Positions 28,601 to 31,313 of a stretch of 63,500 bases of DNA are shown in pieces. The notes below the pieces were generated by a model. That model worked only from the letters and a program-made list of their open reading frames with translations, was not told the origin of the DNA and ran no database searches. A program made the position numbers and the translations under genes. The stretch lies in contig CAJNDS010002135.1 of the NCBI GenBank assembly GCA_905221605.1, forward strand, positions 1,264,001 to 1,327,500. The letters run 5' to 3'. How positions within the stretch are numbered: position 1 is the stretch's first letter; every line of letters starts with the position of its first letter. This DNA is from Symbiodinium natans. Its lineage: Eukaryota > Sar > Dinophyceae > Suessiales > Symbiodiniaceae.

Positions 28601-31313
28601 CCATGTGCCTACCCCTGATATACCCTATGCAAACCTTCATGGAAGGTAAGGCCTAGGCTCTGTACCCTAAACCCTCAACCCGAAACCCTAAGCCACAGAA
28701 CCCTAAACCCTGCAGTTTAGGACCACATGCCTGAAGACCTAAACAGCTGCTGAAATGAGGCCGTGATCAAGTACGCAGATAACATCCTCAAGAACTTTGC
28801 CACCTCTGTGTCCATCGCCGGCGACTGAGCGTGGCCTATGGTTCAGGATTTAGGGTTTAGGGTGTCGGGGTGTATTTCTTCCTGGCAACAGGTACCAGGT
28901 ACTCGGACAGTAACGAATCTTCCTTATGCCAGCGGGAACGGAGTTCATTGCAGTCTTTGGTAGAGTCGGTAAAGTGTCGAAGGCTGCTGGCTTGCCGACC
29001 ACGAGTACTCATCCATGTTACGCACACATCTTAAGACCTGAAACCTTCTGCATCTGTTGGTTAGGATTGTACATGCAACCCTTCATATCGGGTTCTTAGG
29101 TAACCTACGCACACAGAAAGCACTTCTTGCCCTCTCCGCTTGGATTCGAGTTTTAAGTAATTTTCGGTCTTTCTGGCTTACGTTTACTTAACGGTTGTGA
29201 TTCTAGACTGGCTACGGCCTCCAGATCCTAACCCCTGAAAGCCCAGTCCCCAATCGTACATGATGCCAGCACTCTGCCTGCTCTACGCTACGCCAGGTTC
29301 AAGGAACTTACGTCAGCATGCACCTCCGCAACTGCACTTCAGGGTGGCAAACCCTAAATCCTAAACCCTAAATCGGAAACCCTAAACCCTAAACCCTAAA
29401 CCCTAGGGAACAGCGACGCCCAGTCAGCAAAGTGCACCCGGCACGCCAGTGCCATCAATCTCGTGCCTCCACCAGAGCACCCACCGTGCTCAGGTGCCAA
29501 GGTGTTTGCCAACAGCAGAATGATGGCCACACTTGACCAGGACCTGAAAATCGTCGCTACCACGCATATGGAGAATCAACCAACTGCGACTTTTCAGCGT
29601 CTGGGGGAGAGCTTGAATGCGGAGTCCTTGCTGCCACAAGAGCCGTTTAGGGTTTAGGTTTTAGGGTTGTTTAGGGTTTAGGGTTTAGGGACTCCAGAGG
29701 TCAGACGAACATCCTGAACAGGGCCGGGCAGCAGCGTCCCTTCAGTGTTCAGCGTTGCCTTCAACTGTAGTAGTGCTAGGCGCCAGCTGCTAGCTGCTGC
29801 TAGGATGCTAGCTGCTAGTAGCTGCTAGGTAGTACTCAAGATAAGCACACACTTATGCCCGGGACTTGAGCCCAAATTCCTGAACCCCCAAAAGCCTGAA
29901 ATCAAAACGCGTCCAAGGGCCGCAGGGGAACCCACTAATCCTCTCCATACAAACCCCCCCCCCCAAGTCCCCCCCTTAAACCTTAAATTGTCCCTAAATG
30001 GCCTTAATTATTGGGGGGAACCACCTAGGGGTGGTAGTGTAGAGGGGGGTAGTACCCCTAAACCCTAAACCCTAAACCCTATAGAGGGGGGTAGTAGGGG
30101 AACCCATGATGTTGTGGGGCTCCTGCTCAGGTGCTGACCACGGCGCTCTCCGCGATGTACTTCGGTCTGCAGTTGCCACCTGGATTCACTCTAGGGTTTA
30201 GGGTTTAGGGTTTAGGGTTTAGGGTTTAGGGTTTAGGGTTTAGGGTTTAGGGTTTAGGGTTTAGGGTTTAGGGCTCTGGTGTTAGCCCTCATACCCCCTA
30301 AAGCCCCAAGCCTGAGAGCCGCATCATCAGGCCCTTAACATTTGTGATCCTCACGCTCTATAGCCCCATTTCCTTAAACCCTAAACCCTAAACCCTAAAC
30401 CGTAAACCGTACACCCTTTGGGTCTTGCGGAGCAGGAGGAAGGGACTGAAGCTCTGGTGTAGGGTTTAGGATTTGGGGGTTCAGGATTTAGGGCAGAGGA
30501 TGTGGGGCTTAGGGTTTCGGGTTTGTTCTGGGCTTGGGATATGGGGTGTCGGGTTCTGGGTTTCGGGTTGAATGTTTAGGGGAAAAGGAAGATGGCCCGA
30601 TCAACTGGGGACAGAATTGCTCTGAGGACTCGTGTTTCAGGCTATTTGGGCCCAATGCTACAACGCTACGGCTTCTTTTCCGAAGCAGGTTGCAAGAAAA
30701 GTTCTGGGGTGTAGGGTTTAGGGTTTAGGTTTAGGTCCTAGGGTTCTAGGTTTAGATGGCTCACATCGGCGTGCATGCTCCCTGAACCCGCGGCCCGAAA
30801 TCCTGGTTTAGGGTTTAGGGTTTAGGGTCTAGGCTTTAGGGTTTAGGGTTTAGGGTTTACCCCTCAACCCTAAACCCACACAGTCAAATGCTCTGGACTG
30901 CCCTCACTTGATGACTGCGGTCGACGTGGGGCAAGGCCAGGCCCCATGACCAACAGAATAACAGGCTTCAGGGCTGAGGGTCTAGGATTCCACACATCAT
31001 AGGGTTTAGGGTTTAGGGTTTAGGGTTTAGGGTTTAGGGTTTAGGGTTTAGGGTTTAGGGTTTAGGGTTTAGGGTTTAGGGTTTAGGGTTTAGGGTTTAG
31101 GGTTTAGGGTTTAGGGTTTAGGTCCTCAACAACTCTTGGAGGTTCAGAGTACGCCAGAAGCCTTACTCAGGCTGGCTCTGCCGGCCCCACAAACTCCAAA
31201 GACAGGTTCTTGAGCCTGCGGGTAGCAGTACCCCAAACCCTACACCCGAAACCACAATCCGCCTCAGGAACAGCACATTCTTGGTCGGCGTGGTGGCTGT
31301 GTCTTCCGGGCCG
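216..31313 (+). CDS. Nucleotide-sugar transporter (SLC35A-like), 5'-incomplete, ten small exons
   Basis: Proposed exons are 216-311, 12407-12451, 12756-12802, 22858-22883, 23374-23437, 25541-25568, 28155-28168, 28760-28816, 30131-30168 and 31268-31313. Every join keeps frame. The product is a multi-span Golgi/ER antiporter that exchanges a nucleotide sugar for its nucleotide. In order the exons read: a membrane helix ending GVVLVQLATLEDPP, then TVLSAAISGLAG, VYTEKILKGSKVTLW, VRNVQLAA, a linker ending AHGIFW, ALWLAVILT, GLLIA, AVIKYADNILKNFATSVSI, VLTTALSAMYFGL and NSTFLVGVVAVSSG. These match the conserved order of SLC35A proteins (SGFAGVYFEK, LWVRN, VKYADN). The N-terminal part must lie before base 1. 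Donors are GT in exons 1, 4, 5 and 10 and GC in the other six; those of exons 1 and 5 are GTTTAGGG telomere repeats. Introns 1 and 3 contain elements A and B. The 25541-28168 joins and the 3' end are the least certain parts. Confidence 0.8.
481..570 (+). repeat. Inverted-repeat element family 2, diverged copy
   Basis: GTACCCAGC...AAAAAGGGTGC...TGGTTACTGGGCTAGCAAG follows the family order with many changes. Confidence 0.5.
1089..1160 (-). repeat. Telomere-type tract (CCCTAAA)n
   Basis: About ten uninterrupted units with the G-rich strand on the minus strand. Confidence 0.95.
1222..1333 (+). repeat. Inverted-repeat element family 2
   Basis: 112 bp from CTTGGCAGCCCAGTGG to CTGGGCTACCAAG, an inverted pair. 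Other copies are at 39275 and 57892, with a diverged one at 481-570. Confidence 0.72.
1615..1718 (-). repeat. G34 homopolymer followed by a CCCTAAA tract
   Basis: A run of 34 G (1615-1648) precedes seven or eight CCCTAAA-like units that end in the CCCTA target duplication of element A. Confidence 0.9.
1719..1947 (-). repeat. 3' LTR of element A
   Basis: Same 229 bp as the 5' LTR. It is preceded (minus-strand sense) by a purine run at 1948-1960 and followed by the target duplication CCCTA at 1714-1718. Confidence 0.93.
1948..1960 (-). other. Polypurine tract of element A
   Basis: The minus strand reads AGGACAGGGGGAG directly against the TG start of the 3' LTR, the expected place for plus-strand DNA priming. 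Confidence 0.7.
2133..5036 (-). CDS. Element A ORF4: oxygenase end, reverse transcriptase, RNase H, membrane tail
   Basis: 967 codons with no real start; the frame opens at a GTG inside the oxygenase-like domain. It contains DGQLWVEDE and LHGPMPWKGNR (second half of the oxygenase layout), a charged coiled-coil linker, then RT with DISKAFLTAP, KALYGLAESPAAW and GLYVDDFLMAG (YVDD at 3671-3660), and RNase H with SYADASFAAG, TAEAELHA and YTDSVS. After RNase H there are about 170 extra residues with a hydrophobic stretch (SLAMAVMMVAASLQGM), a longer membrane segment (YLVAAIILWELAWCLF) and a CKHCLKDGW motif. A 36-bp in-frame duplication sits between RT and RNase H. Confidence 0.88.
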   Translation of the reverse strand: MCGFGDYKDGQLWVEDEKVLEEGAEVVEQSYGKKVLPGKLVDIHWNFMSFFPRKLHGPMPWKGNRVSLTGYTPVFMERLSYKDRCYLLQCKFPLPEPQAEEGEKRKWLKMTLKETSLDDLAEEVDYAVFEAHQWALEEHLSIRRLIAEQECCILDEFHGSANESSEEKGSETREWLVKAKRAEEQLSKFLVKAAQVQQMVQENTALEAAEEVEFLQTKTIPTQEAMQELEKWRESLSDEVTSLVKELEVVEPTTQEKLDKLAEEPNAPVIEYVPSLVVFTRKQGTGRRRARICACGNFISSTAATEYEGPRSLSRHSLYAPGLDSTTFRCQVRHAAYMVWIIAGLDISKAFLTAPMNRAQREGRLVVVQPPRAAVKLGLCTKEERWIVRKALYGLAESPAAWVEWRDQRLQGMSWVSKDGQAMSFQRSNADPSLFLIMAQEKLEGASKLVGTMGLYVDDFLMAGTMTVLREALEQIRKEWKTSEPEFCGPGCGDGFLKFLGVQIWYRNGSFFLNQEDFVRDLLNRRGYQIDETGKGSNLPMVKETPGEEEEVDIPSLRAAQGAVGEFLWVAIKTRPDLAFCTSQLSLWTSRRPRFVVKKAEEVFRYLAATPTLGLTFGLAATPTLGLTFGAIATCEKERNEVLRYGRGVKVVESYADASFAAGENEKSHSGAVVVWGDCPVMWATQRQSTVALSTAEAELHASIEGATMIQSCTPIIAALVGTGEESLQKVLYTDSVSTCSIIQYPAGSWRTRHLRIRAAGVRSLVDRGYMVIAHLRGEYMIADLLTKLMSGQVYAKQKALWGLRLLVQGTDLKKASLAMAVMMVAASLQGMATGGEEVSTAGFFCSEEGVCKVANTSTVMVLAQGIEMVVNNSDLVAYLVAAIILWELAWCLFRRLYKWLWIKKAVVIPASATLYTTVGGNCMHASSDCDVLRYSQPRAKTLCKHCLKDGWVVNAEFLGEERAAGT
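3148..3219 (-). repeat. 36-bp in-frame tandem duplication
   Basis: Unit 3148-3183 is repeated exactly at 3184-3219 and doubles the peptide LAATPTLGLTFG just before RNase H. It looks like replication slippage and keeps the frame. Confidence 0.9.
4760..5250 (-). other. 2-oxoglutarate/Fe(II)-oxygenase-like domain in element A
   Basis: Shared pattern with element B: GHYTHGG, GITKETHRRPW, SLHRDSHN (His 5074-5072, Asp 5068-5066), GQLWVEDE, then LHGPMPWKGNR (His 4871-4869, Arg 4844-4842). HxD, a distal His and a following Arg is the metal and 2-oxoglutarate layout of the double-stranded beta-helix oxygenases. A frame break lies between the two halves. The family assignment is inference from motif layout. 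Confidence 0.5.
4976..5629 (-). CDS. Element A ORF3: start of the oxygenase-like domain
   Basis: Open from an ATG at 5629 to 4976, about 217 codons. It continues the polyprotein after ORF2 (+1 frame) through an acidic linker into the oxygenase-like region, ending in NAPVSLHRDSHN. The last 18 or so residues are out-of-frame tail. The frame change from ORF2 falls between 5632 and 5529, where there are an A6 run (5625-5620) and a G6 run. The change to ORF4 is at TGTGTGTGG near 5038-5030. Both are slippage-prone sites. Confidence 0.7.
   Translation of the reverse strand: MEKSPASSLRGHVGSLRLLRKRGESPPLEIFEDDMQGLGELEENADVEDNVPGDEYWPTCCSPHENAYLVCKSETAEDGTQLEKEEQKAKSMYERSMYDYVDCEELLEGIVYPKRVNRRGGINNWCTSTRALVLGHYTHGGVCGITKETHRRPWLCRYLASFVRHHNPEAKFSALQISCNAPVSLHRDSHNENIAAIMCVALVTIKMVSCGLRMKRF
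5529..10700 (-). CDS. Element A ORF2: gag, proteases, C5-MTase-like domain, integrase
   Basis: 1723 codons. In order: a gag-like helical region (residues about 190-440); a CCCH finger and a CX2CX4HX4C knuckle (CFECGAVGHLQPQC, about 511); an aspartic-protease motif VDTAATHL (about 640); a second one, LDSGASHPL (about 801); a cytosine-methyltransferase-like domain with HLFSG, VGGPPCRTVS and MESPGDP (about 1000-1205); then an integrase with a compact HX4HX6CX2C zinc site, LSLDLAGPY, HSDRAGEF and TNGRAE as the D-D-E centre. The ORF runs out in an unrelated tail at 5529, where the polyprotein continues in the frame of ORF3. Such combined polyproteins act in the element's own particles and in DNA integration. 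The ATG at 10700 is only the first in frame; the true N-terminus probably lies in ORF1. Confidence 0.88.
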   Translation of the reverse strand: MVWVVFGLCCLMGHGCLLRATTCQRVVIFNPCLGPGGDVQVEDEKEVPMMHVAEGKKPSRLPPLNYPTGGPASGGYASGPPGLTHVPITSVPSGVDGSAAPVGNQPGFVSARETATQENSAGSGGYTMVDDVPYRWKMVAGKLELEKVPLTAVTPGIGHGLPQGPGGRVSLPPGAVVPRGMPITGDSSGTERPEALGKHVMSLPTLADYTPSNPTALGDWIAMIEPMLSSLTDTGRVWWQCVYSKAYQAYAKWLSVSPLERLGIKAELEGLKVVQTAHVLLEQRAVSLLLQAIPERLKTEIVSTRMLGSVMIFYKLLTVYQPGGANERSTMLNFLVQPSSATSISEAIKGVRQWAQWRSRLRELRASEPDATLLIKGLDALSSALLAKHPTVHFRVASFREKLGVDYSPTSETATQLAEMLQAEFELLLHSAGEQEVKQDSDAKKRARLNKAQKGTGDETEEGDKGKGKGKRYSGDGERPFCWIYGKTDAGCKFGSRCKFRHDKDSLERGRCFECGAVGHLQPQCPYKDGASSNVDSNPERSRSKGNSPKGGKGGKGAKWGNAKKAEVAEGGDETANAGLDKGSASPSSPSTPNQVLAEALEVLKSMKLSSAQSASSGDPSVRMLCGSGLFQQEGRVALVDTAATHLVRTLFPWECLPDTTVMVQSALGGVTMRITEKGTLIREDNGPLIIPLWLILEFGANLTVINGMCHVGAKSSLDQLLWFEHGCLVMDYKTAEKMVLHAEGQRVSWSHSQWRNGRADCGVGSSDATLLPKQGEGRGVCVLHVARVSDTNECSGMGMLDSGASHPLRSLRPGEQLPQQKVLVSLAVGSREMCITPGGTLVTPEMVDPLVPIGKARALVGLRVQWRGGKCTASHPVLGELRVRDLNGCPCLEKEVALQIIDEMDWCSPKQALKVAHMVQGCPNTDNEVAVKTSLQSAARTASANEEEFVQACWRFLRWYYGDIPENMLMELLPRGDIAALPFNRHKRRRLARAKRVVVHLFSGKQKWHFPSRDVEVLELDLTKGGDLHNSSVWKYLLHLAAEGKVVAAVGGPPCRTVSRLRGEDGGPPVLRRRCGPERLGVKSLPWPHQELAQKDGVLLLKMLFLYDVAVHSRCGTAEVINGSSVFFGMESPGDPELIGKDFSQNGKTVLSAEDLVDGSQEGLSSPTFWSWPEVKSFCERYGMYAAHFDQGALGHALVKPTTFLVSDMELWESLEQVRVVVPWSATFASTLEERIGQSSIWARWAFGLVKRIRHRLAQWLHESDAEQEREGTLRRLTTEERAFRDHCLRGHIPFRRDCQICVSAAGKERRHLRRKHGDAYTLSLDLAGPYKCSKDAHQQKPRHAVIGVYQFPMLDPNVGRPPEKEEDADEVEDQVVDDGAGVGEWLGDAVANFEEEDSAPVEPAPVLEAEVLKIQASEKSWKELKDHLTQPVRMINFVMVEPIVDKQQTTVLSAVQRMMVRLQRHGYPVLRIHSDRAGEFVNARFRSFCETRLIYRTTGDPGVPQTNGRAEACVGLFKRGVRSLLKEARLGPAYWALAARHWSMLRWQKAERELGLNPKALLPFGAQIQVKRRPWELLGPDGTKKGRQWVDRTQPALLLGPCDDLPGGYWVEAQGTAKDPDELVLFPCTTIFSNIKEPPELELEGVVEEQEPSPPEHRLKGKKPALRFADEEGPPLPPPRDPPVRHRLNGKKPGLFTAWSCGLLALASQAGGESALRNFRG
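7085..7735 (-). other. Cytosine-5 DNA methyltransferase-like domain in element A
   Basis: Motif I-like HLFSG lies at 7700-7686, an acidic strand (ELDL) follows, then VGGPPCRTVS with the motif IV proline-cysteine (Cys codon 7535-7533), and a glutamate in MESPGDP (Glu codon 7307-7305) at the position of motif VI. Later motifs (QxRxR, the target-recognition region) are not evident; KPTTFLVSD closes the segment. C5 methyltransferases captured by retrotransposons have been reported from Symbiodinium. The catalytic Cys and Glu are present here, but activity is unproven. Confidence 0.7.
10570..11364 (-). CDS. Element A ORF1: N-terminal gag region
   Basis: Open from an ATG at 11364 (a TTG lies further up at 11394) to a stop at 10570, about 264 codons. 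The protein is hydrophilic and Gln/Glu/Arg-rich, with a segment of heptad-like spacing near residues 165-200, and has no recognisable enzyme motif. Its last 131 nt overlap the next ORF in another frame. The two readings diverge around a run of seven G (10589-10595), so ORF1 was probably once fused to ORF2 and has been separated by slippage in that run. Programmed recoding at the run is the alternative. Confidence 0.6.
   Translation of the reverse strand: MDMMRRRSEPGLSPTANEAEGNRGDGGEDRQQMVQALTDGREVAMIQPTPQVENEVVPVQAANPFWSERAQEEMRLRQSRPASLPASGGDRSGEGTRRPPSLQDLLGQEPAPVERPSSGLMGQMERGTIGGVQADEELIPDVSGEEQTEDMAVVKRALKELLVQTKELGNRLHRVEEKSYTSAASGSASRARSSGVVDANTAYPLGMTPEKQCLPGQVFYTDGMGGFWTVLPDGTWLPIEGYDLPKGCDLQSLPGSRGGCSSGG
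11411..11426 (-). other. Primer-binding site of element A (internal Met-tRNA type)
   Basis: Immediately inside the 5' LTR the minus strand reads GGTTATGAGCCCAAGT. This is complementary to a Met-tRNA anticodon arm (CTCATAA loop with a GGG/CCC stem). Drosophila copia primes from a cleaved half of initiator Met-tRNA through the same anticodon region, so a half-tRNA primer is inferred. Confidence 0.7.
11427..11655 (-). repeat. 5' LTR of element A
   Basis: It is 229 bp, begins TG and ends TA on the minus strand, and I could find no difference from the copy at 1719-1947. It contains a stretch resembling the dinoflagellate spliced leader (11574-11593). Confidence 0.93.
11574..11593 (-). other. Spliced-leader-like segment in the LTR
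   Basis: The minus strand reads CCGGTAATCTTTGGCTCAAG (also at 1866-1885 in the other LTR). The last 11 bases equal the 3' end of the conserved 22-nt dinoflagellate spliced leader, and the CCG and GTA before them also follow its order. A relic captured from a trans-spliced transcript is inferred. Confidence 0.45.
12085..12188 (+). repeat. Dispersed repeat family 9
   Basis: AGCCCCCTGTTTTTTTG...GTGAAACCCAAGAG...TCTAAGGGGAGTATAGCC is matched at 26262-26357 (CATAGCCCCCTTAGGAG...TCTAAAGGGGGTATAGTC). The ends are inverted. Confidence 0.5.
12294..12392 (+). repeat. Variant telomere tract (TTTGGGG)n
   Basis: Two TTTAGGG units pass into about eleven TTTGGGG units and a G run, directly before the acceptor of transporter exon 12407-12451. 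Confidence 0.93.
13045..13162 (+). repeat. Palindromic element family 3, poly-C centre
   Basis: GGGATGTTCCCC...ACAGTCCTTAA and TTAAGGACTGTCC...GGGGAACA face each other across a run of 25 C (13092-13116). Other copies are at 31363, 45511, 57085 and 58444, with half a copy at 38148. Confidence 0.72.
13358..13493 (+). repeat. 5' LTR of element B
   Basis: 136 bp, begins TGTAAAGC and ends TTCTAAA, with no difference seen from the 3' copy. The boundaries are fixed by the TTTAG target duplication. Confidence 0.92.
13495..13506 (+). other. Primer-binding site of element B (3' end of initiator Met-tRNA)
   Basis: TGGTAGCGGAGC begins one base after the LTR. It differs at few positions from the plant copia primer site TGGTATCAGAGC and is complementary to the CCA end and acceptor stem of initiator Met-tRNA. 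Confidence 0.75.
13654..21864 (+). CDS. Element B gag-pol polyprotein
   Basis: 2736 codons, first possible start GTG 13654, first in-frame ATG 13984. In order: gag (about 14050-14560); a zinc knuckle CAGCHRRGHWHKDAC (14837-14881); protease AITDTACSKS with distal LLVSRPALGHLGMVLD; a domain with VRVHVVPRRSFFNP (about 15990); a low-complexity stretch at 16250-17080; the oxygenase-like domain (17340-17890); integrase with an HX4H...CX2C zinc site and D-D-E in VVALDAF, LALDLES and GAVERH; an SH3-like tail; RT with VTAAFLSGE and GVHVDDILLVG; and RNase H ending MADLLTKPL. The RT box is HVDD rather than YVDD. In 16247-17074 another frame is the more protein-like one. The stop is inside the 3' LTR. 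Confidence 0.92.
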   Translation: MNAGGHDQAEVDSERRQWIWSGSQDRSWWGHSWGSGQWVARDWGRGYDGQERQVSKGETWGTTASLGSGSVDDGGDRDVRRAVPEGWQPQKLGSETGAPRGDLGRGPSEKMVVPSFSGSLEPGSGEDLGATACSYLRQVAAWRRMTRLGKSQQALTLYQADQALTGKAWADAERLDMDRLASDDGIEYYISWVKDRYLDVQVTQVGRSLSDFFRRLKRRGGQSIRDYMSDFDRALARLNECGCVLPDLAAAWVFVDRMELEEGAELNLLASVGNQYNLKALQQAAIVQDRALRKPWEGQGRGDRNNKREWWPKKIQSANMADAPETMEDADDSPGDDGDQAVPEAVAAEYYEAYITHESAKNKYKASLQLRGSDPETMRELAAQKLSAAKSKSFCAGCHRRGHWHKDACCPLNKGKDGGNAASSSTGATTSGTPPGGKGAGPRSSYACHVVHVTWDLENDKGPSTLAAITDTACSKSVAGLPWIEHYITAAEQAGYRPIILECKESFKFGASRVFEASYAMLIGFALGNFEIWLKVAVVKGDVPLLVSRPALGHLGMVLDVERNTATFRALQVADFPLLTTETGHPALPVRPVQANHTLAGAKGWSDEEIRILPRAVQYMVGLQGQGEGSSVWSSMMVFDVEELSSGESVPPLPLPRAPGASREISLRQHPEAVGPPVPQALLEGPGPRQGSRQSTAEAHPPHEDSPRLGEERAQIGMSSPEMKPTKVFYPKKIGEAARNMLLADKLNPKSFAVWWHQSSVSNDFWIEDTHVLVRVHVVPRRSFFNPSSWNTEHQDQKVSLLEALGSLRTTEGISCKTQRDFPPVHDEWRRPESKSSFPLLWIGRTVFSRSCDNPVIQFVAPAVHGTESSPFDSASGDQTEGTMGAHPGRAVARGGGPEIDYPPPVDRHRDPLSHPGGPCEGRGLRDTDASLEQDEPRGAGGGGWRSGDRTSLEVQQRDPHEATARQRGDGASDSHELRSLPGHDVLPHSTWVPGLGHQGDAQQRERQRGPEDVCHLVREGGEEDVEQDEDSGALHRPRDQCEDSLRARGGELVGVEPGAALSRVPGDQPEGQSRPLEPQRDPALPVDTTPEPTEASTFGQRITGGRDGGGHGSRARDSQPGAEVVGASEPARAPQGSSVERSEEGGAFQECLEGDGEVPGPAENKTSPNTQEKIKDYDIGEDDDFTRECLVGDHYGPLKTSKDTITEKEVIAKCEEVAKAKLQSKSFEYGDLLEVLRKIPMKGTRRHRDIEGGRGAVAHSLVGGLYSHGSKYGITKRSMDLPWTTRFINACMKSKVNGSWTSFALLKGVQTSVHKDVHNIPGRETITISLGNFSGGELWVHQPELKDSEEAEVVWKRDPTGDGSARLPGVLLSTKENPTSFDPRNYHATEDWDGERWCLSLFCSRGYPQITEELREHLRDLRFPLRGLPAQERSDSISGPTERPRKSTRKLLWQRAKRLASLTTWCTMAASLCTTEILAAPRGVNSVALMELGGWEKTIELGTHDFLTTEPLTYEDVSAKENHPTDMWKELQPATLWIHGVGDDVCPSSVGELARCQTLRGRGVVVEAEQNDNIWNEEWVLEVADLGDMVKDEVRDGRRTLSVNREDNDIFKCSDEAVKEKMEAYLKDKVENAYVVEAGKENTTGVEEGLRGASAISFRDEKNISSEVKTALRRLHQNLGHPDRDDLARHLRMAGAGPEVIQAVKRMSCQVCERNKRGLSAKPASFPTLLEFNQVVALDAFSSYDSTGTRYEFMMALDLGTGFGLASSLQGHSSEAMEATFNEMWCQVFGPPSVLALDLESGLQAGLARFSEWHGTKLRPIAAQAHYQQGAVERHIRLWKEVWAKIVDEHAVIEEDVPMAITSVNTALNTLKRDSGFSPSQAVWGRDPVVPEEVLNGPHGEHLDHVLSKDRRRAKEMSIRSAAKEAYFKCHRDAKFRRALLQRSRVAGPELQVGDHVYMYRKPKNQKTWYWYGPAVIIGREGPNYWTSFGGRCHLVAPEHIRLATGEEIGQGFILRTTKEDLARLLEADFKDEDLFVGTPGEAEGDPELLQSGDPERGPKEPREHPPEGHQPVRKRVRTKGPAPGPGNSEQQERAIPEDEATRMNHVHMAKRAPTRRSREKALEKEIPWSLVPEEQRDQFRQAERKQYDEHLQYRALEPLDVETSREVSAKKGERVLDSRFAYRDKNWSKRRKDPGTEWKPKSRLVISGHRDPDLLSGLSTHAPTISRQGIHLLLQILASNLKKGWTGHAGDVTAAFLSGEELERELYLRQPRSGLGDLHPEQLLRIRKGIFGLVDSPSSWWKKLKKTLKELEIEDENKKRWRVTQCSLDHCIFMVQAINGEGEDGTPILGPPEAYLGVHVDDILLVGEDRLCQLIKQELSSVFPIHEWETGSFDYVGSFIEIGEDQVTLSQSSYVNTRLFTLDIKPGQVDWESADEEQRHDNMSLIGALSWLASQSRPDLQVGVSLSQQCQRQPTVGDLKFTNLLVKRALEHQDQGVVFRSIDLEKAVLLCYHDAGWANCPQSQEDPYYSLTFEEEKQGLIQEGPYAIRERKAKRANSSIASQIGSLFVLANEEILSGSREAGSILDWKSGACDRVCRSTFAAETMACASAIETGEYILKFLESLLRGSLYRKGTTRFKARFLSDCRSLFDHLTREGVPRVPSCKRLAIDLAAIRDDLECFGRLAWIPTGSQMADLLTKPLKSGQWWAQLREGIKLTFREDLPKQCKAVEVSFG
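16247..17074 (+). CDS. Overlapping ORF inside element B with SAP-like motifs
   Basis: 276 codons in the +1 frame relative to gag-pol, with its own ATG (16247) and TAG (17072-17074). The translation looks like folded protein: LWELTRDELLREAEARRL and LEELEAAVGAAGIELP resemble helix-turn-helix repeats of SAP type, followed by GRYQGMMFSHTPHGYRAWA, a Pro-rich stretch and a C-terminal coiled coil (EHEIANLERRLSELRSQ). The gag-pol frame over the same bases gives disordered Gly/Arg/Asp-rich sequence. Either this is an overlapping gene, or the ancestral polyprotein used this frame and two compensating frameshifts moved it out. SAP-type domains bind DNA, so a role in integration or chromatin binding is possible but inferred. 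Confidence 0.6.
   Translation: MAPKAALLTAPVVTRQKGLWELTRDELLREAEARRLTIHPRWTVTEIRSVIQEDLAKEGDSETPMPHLNKMNLEELEAAVGAAGIELPSKYNREILMRLLRDNGGMGPQTLMNFGRYQGMMFSHTPHGYRAWAIKEMHSNENASEDLKMYATWCEKEEKKTLSKTRTPEPYIDPETNAKIPYVPEEENSSAWSLVPPFRGYLGTSPKARAGPLNLSEIPHYPLTPPRNLRRPAPSASGSQVGEMEEDMDPEHEIANLERRLSELRSQRGLHRGPQ
17340..17890 (+). other. 2-oxoglutarate/Fe(II)-oxygenase-like domain in element B
   Basis: GLYSHGSKYGITK, SVHKDVHN (His 17596-17598, Asp 17602-17604), SLGNFSGGELWVH, SFDPRNYHATEDWDGERW (His 17815-17817, Arg 17842-17844). Order and spacing follow element A and the HxD...H...R plan of 2OG/Fe(II) oxygenases. Unlike in A, the domain precedes the integrase here and is uninterrupted. Confidence 0.55.
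21835..21970 (+). repeat. 3' LTR of element B
   Basis: Identical to the 5' LTR. The polyprotein ORF runs ten codons into it and stops at 21864. Confidence 0.92.
21971..22031 (+). repeat. Variant telomere tract (CTTAGGG)n
   Basis: Two TTTAGGG units, the first containing the target duplication of element B, pass into seven CTTAGGG units. Confidence 0.93.
22190..22288 (+). repeat. Dispersed repeat family 7
   Basis: GTTCCCTAATCCTCCC...GGTACCTACCCCCCATGAA recurs in diverged form at 41999-42105 and 44909-45010. Confidence 0.55.
22798..22990 (+). repeat. Two telomere tracts flanking transporter exon 22858-22883
   Basis: TTTAGGG units occupy 22798-22844 and 22937-22990 on either side of the exon. 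Confidence 0.9.
23095..23352 (-). repeat. Degenerate CCCTAAA tract
   Basis: Mixed CCCTAAA, CCCCTAAA and CCCTAACCCTC units upstream of exon 23374-23437. Confidence 0.85.
23915..25246 (+). repeat. 15-bp minisatellite encoding degenerate pentapeptide repeats
   Basis: Dozens of GGGGGCAACCCTGGC/T units. In one frame each unit gives GATLA or GATLV, close to the A(D/N)LxG pentapeptide-repeat pattern. Indels break the frame so often that no intact gene remains. The array lies in a transporter intron. It is either the remains of a pentapeptide-repeat gene or a minisatellite whose 15-bp period mimics one. Confidence 0.75.
24124..24193 (+). repeat. Unique block inside the minisatellite, repeated after it
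   Basis: GGCTCGATCTGCTTAACAAA...GATAGCGTTCAGTTGTACCG recurs with few changes at 25354-25424, outside the array. A segmental duplication is indicated. Confidence 0.75.
26020..26060. repeat. TATG microsatellite
   Basis: About nine GTAT/ATGT units. Confidence 0.9.
26912..27018 (+). repeat. Inverted-repeat element family 1
   Basis: About 107 bp. It starts CTAGGACCCAGAGTAGGCC and ends GGTTGCTCTTGGGTCTAG, which are imperfect inverted repeats of one another. Other copies are at 32178, 38302, 41136, 53977, 56200 and 62747. Confidence 0.75.
27128..27347 (+). repeat. Inverted-repeat element family 5
   Basis: Outer pair GGGGTCATATAC and GTATACGTGACCCC, inner pair ATCCCTATTAAG and CTTAATAGGGAT, flanking about 120 bp of unrelated DNA. 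Single-arm copies are at 28320-28369 and 36262-36319. Confidence 0.65.
27432..27656. repeat. Opposed telomere tracts
   Basis: CCCTAAA units at 27432-27483 face TTTAGGG units at 27592-27656. Confidence 0.9.
28196..28307 (+). repeat. Inverted-repeat element family 4
   Basis: CTACTTGGAGGTTCAGGGTA and TACCATGCACCTCCGAGTA are the inverted ends. A longer copy is at 53440-53595 and half copies are near 40273 and 28383. Confidence 0.7.
29920..30115 (+). repeat. Dispersed repeat family 8
   Basis: GGGGAACCCACTAATCC at one end and GTAGTAGGGGAACCCATGA at the other, with AGGGGGGTAGTA motifs. A related copy is at 62630-62740. It carries a short CCCTAAA insert. Confidence 0.45.
30191..30272 (+). repeat. 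Telomere-type tract (TTTAGGG)n
   Basis: About eleven perfect units just after transporter exon 30131-30168. Confidence 0.95.
31001..31122 (+). repeat. Longest telomere tract (TTTAGGG)17
   Basis: About seventeen perfect units between transporter exons 30131-30168 and 31268-31313. Confidence 0.95.
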
